NCBI RefSeq assembly: GCF_026914305.1
Contig: NZ_CP113866.1
Coordinates: forward strand, 2,173,501-2,237,500
Source of the DNA: Caldicellulosiruptor acetigenus
Lineage (GTDB): Bacteria; Bacillota; Thermoanaerobacteria; Caldicellulosiruptorales; Caldicellulosiruptoraceae
Direction of reading: 5' to 3'
Length of the DNA stretch: 64,000 nt
The position numbers and the translations under genes were made by a program. This document shows positions 8,582 through 17,890 of the stretch, one piece after another. Positions within the stretch are counted from its first letter, which is position 1, and every line of letters starts with the position of its first letter. A model generated the notes under the pieces. It saw nothing but the letters and a program-made list of their open reading frames with translations, searched no databases and was not told where the DNA came from.

Positions 8582-9475
8582 TCAATCAAATTTTATCTTC
8601 TCCTTGTTAAATTTTGCAACTCCAATTACAGTGTCAGCACCACCATAGTATACCCAGACCTCATCGCCAACCTCTGCATGACCACAGCTGAAAACAACAT
8701 TAGGTATGTAACCATCAACTTCCCATGAAAGCTCGGGTTCTAAAATTGGCTCTGAAAAGCGTGATAGAATCTTTGTTGGGTCTTTTGCGTCCAAAAGTAC
8801 TGCTCCAAGTCTGTACACGTTTTTATGGTCTGCTGCGTGGTATATCACCAGCCAGCCAAACTTGACCTTTATCGGTGGTCCTGCAATACCTATTCGGCTA
8901 CTCTCCCATGAATTTTCTCTTACAGTCATTATCTCAACATGGTCTGTCCAGTTTATCATGTCATCAGAAAACGCAAGCCACATGTTCGGATATCTTCTGT
9001 GAAACATAACATACCTGCCGTTTATCTTTTCTGGAAAAAGAGCTGCATCTTTGTTGGGCTCGTCAAGTGCAACCCCCATTCTCTCCCATTTTATGAGGTT
9101 CTTTGACTTTGCAAGCATAATTCTAAAATCGCCATCATACCTGCCACCAAAACCTGTGTATGTCATGTAAAACGTCCCATCAATCTCAACTATGCGCGGG
9201 TCTTCAATCCCTCTTCTTTCCTGGTCGTTTTCTGCAACCATTACAGGCTTGTCAAGTCTGTAAAAGTTAATACCGTCTGTCGACACAGCATATCCTATGG
9301 TAGATACATACTCACCATAATCCTTGTGAGGTGGGATGTTTGTTGCTCTGTAAATCAAATGAAAAAGTCCTCTGTGATATATTGCTGCTGCGTTGAAAAC
9401 TGCTGCTCTCTCCCATTCATTTTCCTGTTTTGGCTTTAAAACTGGCTTGTCTGTCACCCTTTGAAGTTTAAACAT
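8582..9475 (-). CDS. GH130 family glycoside phosphorylase
   Basis: A 297-residue five-bladed beta-propeller enzyme of family GH130, which phosphorolyses beta-mannosides (mannosyl-glucose or manno-oligosaccharides) and releases mannose 1-phosphate. The likely general-acid region RRGIEDPRIVEIDG, phosphate-binding residues around DAALFPEKINGRYVMFHRR and the repeated blade strands (WLAFSDDMINW) are clear. There is no signal peptide, so it is cytoplasmic, as expected for intracellular beta-mannan breakdown. Exact linkage specificity cannot be read from sequence. The downstream dehydrogenase follows after 74 bp. Confidence 0.85.
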   Translation of the reverse strand: MFKLQRVTDKPVLKPKQENEWERAAVFNAAAIYHRGLFHLIYRATNIPPHKDYGEYVSTIGYAVSTDGINFYRLDKPVMVAENDQERRGIEDPRIVEIDGTFYMTYTGFGGRYDGDFRIMLAKSKNLIKWERMGVALDEPNKDAALFPEKINGRYVMFHRRYPNMWLAFSDDMINWTDHVEIMTVRENSWESSRIGIAGPPIKVKFGWLVIYHAADHKNVYRLGAVLLDAKDPTKILSRFSEPILEPELSWEVDGYIPNVVFSCGHAEVGDEVWVYYGGADTVIGVAKFNKEKIKFD

Positions 9476-9641
9476 AAAAGTATCTTGCGCCCCCTTTTGT
9501 TTTTTTGCTCACATAATTTTCTTTCGAAACTTCAACACATAATTTTAATTCAACCGATGAAAATTTCAATTGAAAAAATAACCTGTAATTTTCTTTCCTT
9601 AAATTTTGGAAAATGATATGTTACATTTTTACAACAAAAGA

Positions 9642-9675
9642 GCCTCCTTTTTGTCAAGGAGGCCTTATTTTTTCT
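9642..9675. terminator. Bidirectional intrinsic terminator
   Basis: Seven-bp GC-rich stem GCCTCCT / AGGAGGC with an 8-nt loop; T run on the plus side (TTATTTTTT) and TCTTTTG on the minus side. It ends the G5/3D-domain gene. The rest of the 9476-9685 gap is AT-rich and I see nothing else in it. Confidence 0.8.
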
Positions 9676-9685
9676 CTCCAATTTT

Positions 9686-10714
9686 TTAGTTCGCAAGCAC
9701 ATAAACTTTTACACGCCGCACACCAAATTTATACGCATCCTTTTCGACAAACACATCTATTCTGTTTCCCTTGATAGCAGAGCCTGTGTCAAGGGCTGTT
9801 GCAAAACCATACCCTTCCACATAAAGCCTTGTCCCAAGCGGAATCACCCGCGGGTCAACCGCAACAACACCGCGCCGAACTCTGTGACCTGTTGCAGTCC
9901 TGCCATAGTCAGGGTGAGATGGACTTTTGCCTGTATCACTCGGGGTCAAAGAATATGCAGTTGCTATCATTGTATAGACTTTTCTGTATCTGACCACCTC
10001 TCCTCTTGACGTCTTGAACCACCTTATTGCTCCAACTTCAACAATCCTAGGCTTTGGAGCTTTGACAACTCTTTCCTCAAGCAATTTTCTCTCAACTTCT
10101 CTACCATCTTCCAAAATAACTTTATATCTTCTTTCTTTGACACCATCCTGCCCTTGCTGGACAACCTTTTGCTTCCCGTAGTCCATATTGTAGTTCATCT
10201 TTGTAACTGTACTGAAAGGTATCTTTTGTTTTTCCACAACCACCTTCTCTGTTACCTTAGTAATTTTAATGACAGTAGGCTTGTCAAGAAGCTGAGAAAG
10301 AGGAAGATTTACCTTGTCCAACTTTCCAAGGACAATCCCTGCTTTTTTTATTGCATCCTCAACAGTACCGCTTGGAATATACACAACCTTTTCCACGTCG
10401 CCAACAAGTATTTTCACTTCAAAAGCTCTTTTTATTATTATCTGGATATTCTCATTTATTTTTGAGTCCAAAGAAGGCGAGACATAGTCATCTTTTGTCA
10501 AGTAAATTTGATTTTCTTCTAAAACCTCTCTTACTGTGGACTTGATGGTTTTATAATAAAATGTCTTGCCGTCGATTGTTATGCTAACTTCTTTCACCAG
10601 TGCCTGTGCAGTCATGGCGCCAAGCAGGACTGACAAAACAAATACAATGACAAAAGCCAGGATAAGCTTCTTCATATCCCTTGGCCTTGCCACAAGGCAC
10701 TTGAATTTATTCAT
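9686..10714 (-). CDS. Secreted/anchored DUF348-G5-3D domain protein (RpfB/YabE-like)
   Basis: About 342 residues: N-terminal membrane anchor or signal (KKLILAFVIVFVLSVLLGA), two DUF348 ubiquitin-like repeats (about residues 40-90 and 100-150), a G5 domain (EKVVVEKQKIPFSTVTK ... DGREVERKLLEERVV) and a C-terminal 3D domain with the three aspartates in GVVAVDPRVIPLGTRLYVEG, ATALDTGSAIKG and NRIDVF. Such proteins are lytic transglycosylase-like wall-remodelling enzymes (YabE, Rpf group). The ATG at 10714 follows AGGAGG at six bases; a TTG two codons upstream is less likely. Confidence 0.9.
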   Translation of the reverse strand: MNKFKCLVARPRDMKKLILAFVIVFVLSVLLGAMTAQALVKEVSITIDGKTFYYKTIKSTVREVLEENQIYLTKDDYVSPSLDSKINENIQIIIKRAFEVKILVGDVEKVVYIPSGTVEDAIKKAGIVLGKLDKVNLPLSQLLDKPTVIKITKVTEKVVVEKQKIPFSTVTKMNYNMDYGKQKVVQQGQDGVKERRYKVILEDGREVERKLLEERVVKAPKPRIVEVGAIRWFKTSRGEVVRYRKVYTMIATAYSLTPSDTGKSPSHPDYGRTATGHRVRRGVVAVDPRVIPLGTRLYVEGYGFATALDTGSAIKGNRIDVFVEKDAYKFGVRRVKVYVLAN

Positions 10715-10761
10715 AATCAACCTCCTACAAAATGGATTTGTTTAGCAAAAACTTCTTTGTT

Positions 10762-10823
10762 ATTTTAATTTAAAAAAAATTTTTTGTCAAATCACCTTAA
10801 AAGTCAAGAAATTTTCTTGACTT
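10762..10823 (-). promoter_or_regulatory. Sigma-A promoter and upstream inverted repeat of the G5/3D gene
   Basis: Minus strand TTGACA (10785-10790), 17-bp spacer, TAAAAT (10762-10767). Just upstream is a perfect inverted repeat AAGTCAAGAA / TTCTTGACTT with a 3-bp centre (10801-10823), a possible operator. The remainder of the 10715-11026 gap is AT-rich with no other feature I can support. Confidence 0.65.
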
Positions 10824-11026
10824 GCAACACCTTTCATATATGAATTTTATACCTTTTGCCCATATTCTATACAAAAATTTTATCAACTTTAAACTAATTT
10901 TTATGCCATTTGTGTGTCTTAAGAGTATTTTATTGGTTTGAATGCTCTTTTTTGTTTTCTGTTTATTCTATGAAAAAAAGAGTAAAATAGATAGTGTAAA
11001 AACTTGTTTTAAGAGATGATGGAAAT

Positions 11027-11632
11027 ATGATTGAACTTTTGAAATACATGGTTGATAGGTTTGGACTTTGGGGAATATTTTTGATACTGGCTGTAGAGGG
11101 ACTTGGGATTCCATTCCCAACCCAGATTGCTTACCTTGGCGCAGTTGCACTTTTAAACTCTCGCAAATTCACTCCTTTTACATTGATAATGGTGATATCT
11201 CTGGGAAATCTTTGTGGAAATGTTGCTGTGAACATTCTTCTCAGAAGTGGCAGAAAGAAAATAATAAAATTTTTTGAGAGGCTTTTGAGAATAAAAAAAG
11301 AGACGCTTGAGAGCGTCAATAGCTTTTTTGTAAAGTATGGAATATTTGCTGTGCCAGTAGCAAGAATAATAGGAGTTCCGCGCACCCCCGTTATTTTCTT
11401 GGCAGGAATTAGTAAAATGAATTTCTATGAATATGTCATATCTTCATTTATTGGAAATACTATCTGGGCAACGTTCTATGTGTATTTTTATTGGTATGGG
11501 TTTAGCTTTTTCAAATTCCTTTACAAAAAAGACACACATCTTTTCTGGCTTGCTATTTTAGGGTTAGTTTGTATTGTGATAATAGCGTGGACCATATTTT
11601 TAAAGCTATGGAGAAGAAGGAGACGAATTTGA
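11027..11632 (+). CDS. DedA family membrane protein
   Basis: A 201-residue polytopic membrane protein of the DedA (VTT/SNARE-associated) family, linked in other bacteria to undecaprenyl-phosphate or phospholipid recycling. Diagnostic segments are ILAVEGLGIPFPTQ near the N terminus, LGNLCGNVAVNILLRSGR, and VARIIGVPRTPVIFLAG in the re-entrant half, followed by NTIWATFYVYFYW. The tail LWRRRRR is positive-inside. Its last 27 bases overlap the 3' end of the convergent oxidoreductase gene, and no terminator separates them. Confidence 0.88.
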   Translation: MIELLKYMVDRFGLWGIFLILAVEGLGIPFPTQIAYLGAVALLNSRKFTPFTLIMVISLGNLCGNVAVNILLRSGRKKIIKFFERLLRIKKETLESVNSFFVKYGIFAVPVARIIGVPRTPVIFLAGISKMNFYEYVISSFIGNTIWATFYVYFYWYGFSFFKFLYKKDTHLFWLAILGLVCIVIIAWTIFLKLWRRRRRI

Positions 11633-13294
11633 GGTACTTCTCTCAAGCAGCTGTTCTAAAGTCACGTTCGAAATACCACCTGAAAGGTTATAAACCTTTC
11701 TAAACCCATTTTGCTGAAGGATATTTTGGGCAATATTTGAACTTACCCCGCTGTTACAATACACAATTATCTGCTTGTCTTTTGGAAGCAGATTCATTTT
11801 ATTTTGCAGCATCTCAAGAGGAATATTTACAGCACCCTTTATGTGCTTGACTTTATACTGATCAGGTGTTCTAACATCCAGAACAACAAAATCTTCTCCT
11901 TTTTGCATCTTTTCCAAAAGCTTTTCTTGAGTACAGTTAAACTTTCTCTTGTCAAGAAAGTTTGACATAACCATGCCTACATAGTGAACAGGGTCTTTTG
12001 CAGACGAAAATGGCGGTGCATAAGCTAAATCAAGCTGGAAAAGGTCATCTGTTGTGAGCCCTGCAAAGATTGCTGTCGCCAAAACGTCAATTCTCTTGTC
12101 AACTCCTTTTGTGCCAACAATTTGAGCACCTATAATTTTTCGTGAACTGAGTTCTGCAATTGCTTTTATAGTCATATTCTCAGCACCGGGATACGCTGTT
12201 GTTATATGTGGTTTTGTAATGTGCCCTACCTCATACTCAATTCCATCCTGTTGTGCCATCTTCTCTGTGTAACCTGTTTGTGCAACTGTAAGGTCAAATA
12301 CTTTAAAAATCGATGTTGCTAAAATGCCACTGAACTTCATGCTACCACCTGTTGCATTTTCACCTGCTATTCTTCCCATCTTGTTTGCAGTAGATCCTAG
12401 TGGCACGTACATGGTTTTGCCATTTAGCTTGAAATACACAGCAGCACAGTCACCTGCTGCAAAGATTCCTTCAATGTTTGTCCTCATATACTCATCAACC
12501 TTGATAGCTCCATTTGGCAAAAGCTGTATACCACTTCCTTCCAAAAACTGGGTAGAAGGTCTTACTCCCACTGCAAGCAAAACAAAGTCTATGTCCATCT
12601 TGCTTCCATCGCTCAAAATGGCTCTTTTTACTCTCTTGTCTCCTTCAAACCTCAAAACCGAGGTGCTCTTTTTTATCATAACACCTTTTTGTTCAAGATA
12701 GCTCTCAACAAGCCTTGCCATGTCACTATCCAAGTTTGGAAGAATATTTTCCTGTTTTTCCACAATGCACACATCCATCCCCAAAACCTTCAAAGCCTCT
12801 GCCATTTCAAGTCCAATGTACCCACCACCAACTATCAAGGCTTTCTTGGGAAAATAGGTGTTTATAAACTCTTTTATTCTATCTGCATCCTTGACATTTC
12901 GAAGGACAAATATGCCCTCAAGATGCGTGCCATCAATCTGGGGTATCACAGGATGTGCTCCTGTTGCAATAATTAACTTGTCGAAACTATCTTCAAAGAT
13001 ATTTCCAGTACCCAAATCCCTGACAATCACTTTCTTATTTTGCACATCCACTTTTAAAACCTCATGAGCTGTCTTCACATCAACATTGAATTTTTTGAAA
13101 TATTGACTATCTCTTGGAACAATGCTTTTCCTGTTATCTATCACACCCGAAATATAGTATGCAAGAGAACAACCAGAATATGATATGTCAGTGTCTTTGT
13201 CATATACAATAATTTCAGCTTTGTCATCATTTCGTCTTATCTTCATTGCAGCTGTCATCCCACCTGCAACAGCACCAATCACTATATACTTCAT
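11606..13294 (-). CDS. CoA-disulfide reductase/NADH oxidase-type flavoprotein with C-terminal rhodanese
   Basis: A 562-residue fusion. Residues 1-445 are a class III pyridine-nucleotide-disulfide oxidoreductase: FAD motif IGAVAGGMTAAMKIRR, redox cysteine in SYSGCSLAYYI (about residue 43), NAD-binding ALIVGGGYIGLEMAE and the second FAD motif GIFAAGDCAAVY. Residues about 460-550 are a rhodanese domain with VVLDVRTPDQYKVKHI and active-site cysteine in IVYCNSGVSS. The single redox Cys and the fusion match CoA-disulfide/persulfide reductases, which use NAD(P)H to reduce CoA disulfide or polysulfide; a peroxide or oxygen-reducing role is also possible. The 3' end overlaps dedA by 27 bp. Confidence 0.88.
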   Translation of the reverse strand: MKYIVIGAVAGGMTAAMKIRRNDDKAEIIVYDKDTDISYSGCSLAYYISGVIDNRKSIVPRDSQYFKKFNVDVKTAHEVLKVDVQNKKVIVRDLGTGNIFEDSFDKLIIATGAHPVIPQIDGTHLEGIFVLRNVKDADRIKEFINTYFPKKALIVGGGYIGLEMAEALKVLGMDVCIVEKQENILPNLDSDMARLVESYLEQKGVMIKKSTSVLRFEGDKRVKRAILSDGSKMDIDFVLLAVGVRPSTQFLEGSGIQLLPNGAIKVDEYMRTNIEGIFAAGDCAAVYFKLNGKTMYVPLGSTANKMGRIAGENATGGSMKFSGILATSIFKVFDLTVAQTGYTEKMAQQDGIEYEVGHITKPHITTAYPGAENMTIKAIAELSSRKIIGAQIVGTKGVDKRIDVLATAIFAGLTTDDLFQLDLAYAPPFSSAKDPVHYVGMVMSNFLDKRKFNCTQEKLLEKMQKGEDFVVLDVRTPDQYKVKHIKGAVNIPLEMLQNKMNLLPKDKQIIVYCNSGVSSNIAQNILQQNGFRKVYNLSGGISNVTLEQLLERSTSNSSPSSP

Positions 13295-13485
13295 CTTTTA
13301 TTTTCACCATCCTTTTTAAAACTCTTTTTTCGATTCTTATATACCCTTTTGCTATCCATTTAAAAACACATCTTTGTGTAAAAATTTTCCTTAAAAATAT
13401 TTTTACAATTGCGAAACACAAAATCCAATTTTATGTGGGATAATATAATTGAAAGAAAATTCAAAATGAAAAGAGGTGATATTTT

Positions 13486-14364
13486 GTGAAAAGGATAAAG
13501 ACAATAATTGGTATAGGACTTATTACAATCCTGATTTTAAGTGTAAGCCTTGCATTTGCAGGGTCTTCAAAAGCAAATCTCCCAACAGTTTTCAAGGGTA
13601 ATCTCACAAAACTATGTTTTGGAAAAAATTATTCGGGTTTAAACCTTGACATTGCTGGCACAATTGAGAACATCCTTGGCATGAAAAAAGAGGATATTCA
13701 AAAACAGATTCAGAGCGGAAAGTCTTTCACAGACATCTTAAAGGACAAAGGTCTGACACTTGACCAGTTCAAATCAAAGCTTTTAGAAAGCCTTTATGCA
13801 AAGATTGATGAAGCTGTTAAAAACAATAAAATAACAAGCGACAAAGCATCACAGCTAAAGCAAAGTTTAAAACAGAAGATAGACAGCTGGGACGGAAAGC
13901 TAACTTTCTTTGGTTTTAAAGTCAAAGCATTTTCAAAAGATATTTATAACCTCGATATGTTCAGTGACATTGCTACAATCCTCGGCATGACAAAGGATAG
14001 TCTTTTAAATGAGCTGAAAAATGGAAAAACCATTGCAGACCTAATCAAGTCCAAGAATATCTCTGAATCAGACTTCAAAAACAAATTAATCTCAATGCAA
14101 ACAGCAAAGATTGAAAAGCTCCTGCAGGAAGGTAAAATAACAAAAGATCAGGCAGACAAAATGAAAGAAGCTGTTAAAACAAAAATCTCAAACTGGGACC
14201 TTTCAAAGGGATTTGCTCCACGAGGATTTGGCAGAAAATTTAAAGGCGCTGCAGGAATGGATGGTAGCAAGATGGGTGGATTTGGATTTAAGATGAGAGG
14301 ATTTTGGCCAAATCAGGGAATAAACCAGAACACAAATAGCTCTTCAACAAATGCGACATTCTAA
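13486..14364 (+). CDS. Secreted protein with two tandem ~90-residue repeats
   Basis: A 292-residue protein of unknown function. Residues 1-25 are a signal peptide (IIGIGLITILILSVSLAFAG). Two helical repeats follow: DIAGTIENILGMKKEDIQKQ ... KITSDKASQLKQSLKQKI and DMFSDIATILGMTKDSLLNE ... KITKDQADKMKEAVKTKI. Each has a first helix with ILGM, an LK/LI-type KG or SKN turn and a second lysine-rich helix, resembling DUF2680-like and other short Firmicute secreted repeats. The tail is Gly/Phe/Asn-rich. The start is a GTG behind GAGGTGAT. No neighbour suggests a role. Confidence 0.75.
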   Translation: MKRIKTIIGIGLITILILSVSLAFAGSSKANLPTVFKGNLTKLCFGKNYSGLNLDIAGTIENILGMKKEDIQKQIQSGKSFTDILKDKGLTLDQFKSKLLESLYAKIDEAVKNNKITSDKASQLKQSLKQKIDSWDGKLTFFGFKVKAFSKDIYNLDMFSDIATILGMTKDSLLNELKNGKTIADLIKSKNISESDFKNKLISMQTAKIEKLLQEGKITKDQADKMKEAVKTKISNWDLSKGFAPRGFGRKFKGAAGMDGSKMGGFGFKMRGFWPNQGINQNTNSSSTNATF

Positions 14365-14370
14365 AAACAT

Positions 14371-14415
14371 AAGGGGCTTGAGGGAAAATATCCCAAAAAG
14401 CCCCTTTTCTTTTTT
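14371..14415. terminator. Bidirectional intrinsic terminator
   Basis: Stem AAGGGGCTT / AAGCCCCTT with an inner GGGA/TCCC hairpin, then TTCTTTTTTC on the plus strand. It lies between the convergent repeat-protein and nucleoside-kinase genes. Confidence 0.85.
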
Positions 14416-16080
14416 CTAAAAGTCATAAAAGCAAGATCCTCCAATGAACTCTCTTATGATAGATTGTGGTGGAATTTCCCTTTCATCCTCAATTGGAAGA
14501 ATGAAGCTCAAAAAATGCAAAAGTCTTTGTGCTTCGCTATATTCCTCATCTTCTCTTGTGATTGTCCTGAGCAGCGGCACAGCATATTTTTTCAAAACCG
14601 CAAGCTCATAAATTAGCGCCGAATTGAACATGGCATCTGCCATCTCCTGGTATGGAAAAATGTTTTTCTCCTCGCCGTTTCTAACAGACGGCCACATAGA
14701 AATTGTTCTTTTAGCAGACGCGCCTCTTGTCCTTGCATCTCTTACAATTCGTCTTAATATCCTGTAGTCTGTAGTTTGGATTCTGTTGTGCTTGTCAAGG
14801 TTCAGGTGTGTCAGGGCACTCACATATATTTTGAACTTGTTTTCGTCAGGTATCATTGGAGTTAGTCTGCTGTTTAGACCATGTATTCCTTCAATTATTA
14901 TTATGTCGTTCTTTTCAAGCTTGACAGGTCTTTCAAACGTCCTTTTTCGCTCTACGAAATTAAACCGTGGCAGCACAACCTCCTTGCCCTCTAACAAGTC
15001 CTTTAGCTGTTTATTGAAAAGCTCAACATCAATAGCTTCAATCGATTCATAGTCAGGCTTGCCATTTTCGTCAAGTGGAACTTTATCTTCAAAGAAATAG
15101 TCATCAAGACCTATATAAACAGGGTTTTTGCCATTAACTTTTAGCTGAATAGAAAGCCTTTGTGCAAAGGTTGTCTTTCCGGATGATGAAGGTCCGGATA
15201 TCAAAACAACTTTTATCAGCGGATTTTGCGAAATCTGGTCAGCCAAATATGCAATCTTTTTTTCGTGAAGAGCCTCTGAGACTCTTATAAACTCTCTTAT
15301 CTTCCCACTTGCTATCACTTCATTGAGCTCACCAACGCTACTTACCCCAAGTATCCTGCCCCAGTTTTTGTACTCATGGTATACTGCAAACAGTTTCTTG
15401 TTCTCAATAAACTCTTGAAGCTTAAACGGGTCTGACTTATCAGGGTACAAAAGCACCATACCGTCGTGGTACTGAATCAGGTCAAAAATTTTAAGATATC
15501 CTGTGGAGGGTACCAGGTGACCATAAAAGTAATCAACATAATCTCCACAGTAGTAAATATACACATGCTCGTTTTCCGAAAACTTTATTGTTCTTGCTTT
15601 ATCATAAAACCCTTTTTCTTCAAAAAGTCTCACAGCTTCATCTTTTGACACCTTTTCTCTCCTGAATTGAAAATCCTGCTCAACTATCCATTTCATCTTT
15701 TGTTTTATAAGCTCTATGTCATGGCTACTTAGCTTTCTGTTTTCAACCTCACAGTAAAGCCCTTTTGAAAGAGAATGCTGAACATTCACAGCTTCTTTAA
15801 AAAGCATCCTAGTTGCAACAATCAAAACAAAAATGAGGCTCCTTCTGTAAATCCTCATACCATCTTCCTGTGTCATGTCAATAAACTTTACTTTGCAATC
15901 TCTTGAGATTACATATTTTAACTCTTTTATCTCATTGTCAACCTTTGCAGCAACTATAGGAGATTTAAAATAACTTTCAAACCTTGGAACAAAGCTCAAA
16001 AGATTTGCCCCAACCTCTACATCTTCATATACATTTGCATCTTCAAAAAATATCCTGACAGTGTTACTGCCTTTCTGCAT
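14416..16080 (-). CDS. Uridine kinase-like P-loop kinase with N-terminal TGS/threonyl-tRNA-synthetase-like region
   Basis: About 554 residues. The N-terminal ~200 residues resemble the TGS plus second additional domain of threonyl-tRNA synthetase (RKLSSHDIELIKQKMKWIVEQ, with conserved DFQFRREKVSKDEA). The C-terminal half is a uridine/phosphoribulokinase-type kinase with Walker A ISGPSSSGKTTFAQ, the lid-side DDYFFEDKVPLDE and IIIIEGIHGLN. This fusion is common in Firmicutes and Thermotogae; the nucleoside substrate is usually assumed to be uridine. The ATG at 16080 overlaps the end of the upstream GGDEF gene by 17 bp, implying coupling. Confidence 0.85.
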   Translation of the reverse strand: MQKGSNTVRIFFEDANVYEDVEVGANLLSFVPRFESYFKSPIVAAKVDNEIKELKYVISRDCKVKFIDMTQEDGMRIYRRSLIFVLIVATRMLFKEAVNVQHSLSKGLYCEVENRKLSSHDIELIKQKMKWIVEQDFQFRREKVSKDEAVRLFEEKGFYDKARTIKFSENEHVYIYYCGDYVDYFYGHLVPSTGYLKIFDLIQYHDGMVLLYPDKSDPFKLQEFIENKKLFAVYHEYKNWGRILGVSSVGELNEVIASGKIREFIRVSEALHEKKIAYLADQISQNPLIKVVLISGPSSSGKTTFAQRLSIQLKVNGKNPVYIGLDDYFFEDKVPLDENGKPDYESIEAIDVELFNKQLKDLLEGKEVVLPRFNFVERKRTFERPVKLEKNDIIIIEGIHGLNSRLTPMIPDENKFKIYVSALTHLNLDKHNRIQTTDYRILRRIVRDARTRGASAKRTISMWPSVRNGEEKNIFPYQEMADAMFNSALIYELAVLKKYAVPLLRTITREDEEYSEAQRLLHFLSFILPIEDEREIPPQSIIREFIGGSCFYDF

Positions 16081-17740
16081 CAAAGTCGCCCCCTTTGCTT
16101 TTTAGTTTCTCGTCGTACATTCTCATATCAGCAATCTTAAGAAGCTCATCAAGGCTGGTTGTATCGTCTGGATACACAGCAACTCCACAGCTTACTCTTA
16201 TCTTTTTGGGAAGCTGTAGCTCTGATTCTTTTTCAATCAATTCTTTTATATTTTTAATTCTATCTTCTATAGCATCTTTGCTGCAATTTTTGAATATAAC
16301 AGCAAATTCATCTCCTCCAAGCCTTGCTGGAATGTCTGTCTTTCTTGTGTTGTCCCTTATAATTCTTCCAATCATCCTTATAGCTTTGTCTCCCACGCTA
16401 TGTCCGTAAAAATCGTTCAAAAGTTTTAGATTATCCATATCGAAGAAAGCTACACAAAACTTGTTTTTGTACCTATCTGCAGCTATTGACTCTAAAATCA
16501 ACTCCTTTATAAAGTACCTTCTGTTGTAAAGACCTGTAAGCTCATCCTCTGTGGATAAATTCCTTATCTTCTCAATTCTCTCAATCTGAGAAAGAAGAGC
16601 CTGAGAAAAATTCATAAAGATTGTAAGACCATCTTTGAGTTCATCAGTCATTTTAAAGTCTTTTATTTTTGTATAGCAAATCAAAAAACCTACAAGCCTG
16701 TTATATCTGTGAACAGGAACATATACTACACTCTGATAGACTTGAGATATCTTATTCTTCAAAGCCTTACATTCAAGCATACTCTCGAATTCATTTATAG
16801 TAAATACACTGATTTGTGTTATCTGTGTAACCTTTTGGTCAATTTTTATTTCTATATCAATATCTTCAAAGTCATCCTGTGTACTCTCATCTCTGGATAC
16901 AATAAGCTTATAATCCCCATCTTCCTCCTGGTAATAAAAACAAATTCTTGGAAATGTCTTTGAATACGCTTCATAGATGAATTCAACAAGAAGTTCAAAG
17001 CTCTTTTGTATATCAAGCCTCTCTTTCAAGACTTCTGTGCTGAATTTTGCCAAGCTGTGTAAAAACCTAACTCTCTGCATTGCTATCACAAGAAAGATAG
17101 CAACAAAGAGGTAAAGCATAGCTCCATTTTGGATTGCTTCTGAAAAAAGAACCCCTTTCCTCTTAAAGAGTGCTAGAACTATTTCTCCAACTGCAAAAGC
17201 TAAGACAAAGACTTTAAAGCTTTTTGTTTGCTTGAAATAAAAGTTAGTAAAGCTCATATATATCAGCACCAAAATACCAACTGCTATAAGAACTTCGCTG
17301 AAAATGTACAAACTACTTGCAGAGGTTTGAGAATGTAAAAAAACAGGAATCTTCTGACCCTTTATTTTTTCAAATATCAACAAAACAATAAATATCAGTG
17401 CTGCATTTATCCACAGTGAGGTTTTTGACAGGAAATCTTTTAATTTTTCTTTGCATAAAACAGAAAACACAAGCGCATATATTACAAGAAGCTTTGAAAA
17501 GATGTTCAAAAAGACAAGCGCTTGAATACCTTCCAAGCTACTTATTGTTTCTTTCTCCAAATTTAGGACATATAAGAATTTGAAAACCACAAGTGACAAA
17601 AAAACCTTTCTAAAGCTATAAATTAGCGTATTTTTTATTTCTTTACCAAGAAATGCTGACACAATAAATATTCCACTTACTGCAACAACTCCAACTATTT
17701 CAAACAGTTTGTAAAGGCAAAATTCTAATTGAGCACTCAC
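16064..17740 (-). CDS. Membrane-bound GGDEF diguanylate cyclase
   Basis: A 558-residue protein. About eight membrane helices fill residues 1-220, a GAF-like region follows (about 230-370, with VVYVPVHRYNRLVGFLICY), and the C-terminal GGDEF domain has ARLGGDEFAVIF with intact catalytic residues and DELTGLYNRRYF at its start. It should make cyclic di-GMP from two GTP at the membrane. No RxxD inhibitory site stands out. The start is GTG behind AAGGAATGAG. It is followed, with overlap, by the nucleoside kinase gene; a functional link is not obvious. Confidence 0.9.
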   Translation of the reverse strand: MSAQLEFCLYKLFEIVGVVAVSGIFIVSAFLGKEIKNTLIYSFRKVFLSLVVFKFLYVLNLEKETISSLEGIQALVFLNIFSKLLVIYALVFSVLCKEKLKDFLSKTSLWINAALIFIVLLIFEKIKGQKIPVFLHSQTSASSLYIFSEVLIAVGILVLIYMSFTNFYFKQTKSFKVFVLAFAVGEIVLALFKRKGVLFSEAIQNGAMLYLFVAIFLVIAMQRVRFLHSLAKFSTEVLKERLDIQKSFELLVEFIYEAYSKTFPRICFYYQEEDGDYKLIVSRDESTQDDFEDIDIEIKIDQKVTQITQISVFTINEFESMLECKALKNKISQVYQSVVYVPVHRYNRLVGFLICYTKIKDFKMTDELKDGLTIFMNFSQALLSQIERIEKIRNLSTEDELTGLYNRRYFIKELILESIAADRYKNKFCVAFFDMDNLKLLNDFYGHSVGDKAIRMIGRIIRDNTRKTDIPARLGGDEFAVIFKNCSKDAIEDRIKNIKELIEKESELQLPKKIRVSCGVAVYPDDTTSLDELLKIADMRMYDEKLKSKGGDFDAERQ

Positions 17741-17847
17741 AATATCTCATTCCTTTATTTTGTTCTGTACATTCAATCACTATATTAAATATATTCCCGA
17801 AAAAGAAGGGATTGATTTTATTATACTCTACTTCATAAAAAATTTAA

Positions 17848-17880
17848 AAGGGAGACTTTTGAAAATCTCCCTTGGTTTTC
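17848..17880. terminator. Intrinsic terminator
   Basis: Perfect 8-bp stem AAGGGAGA / TCTCCCTT with a 10-nt A/T loop, with T runs on both sides. It terminates the 137-aa gene on the minus strand. Confidence 0.8.
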
Positions 17881-17890
17881 GACCAATTCT

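Noticed and set aside
10154-10545. Plus-strand ORFs opposite the G5/3D gene
   Set aside because: They are shadows of the conserved minus-strand coding sequence.
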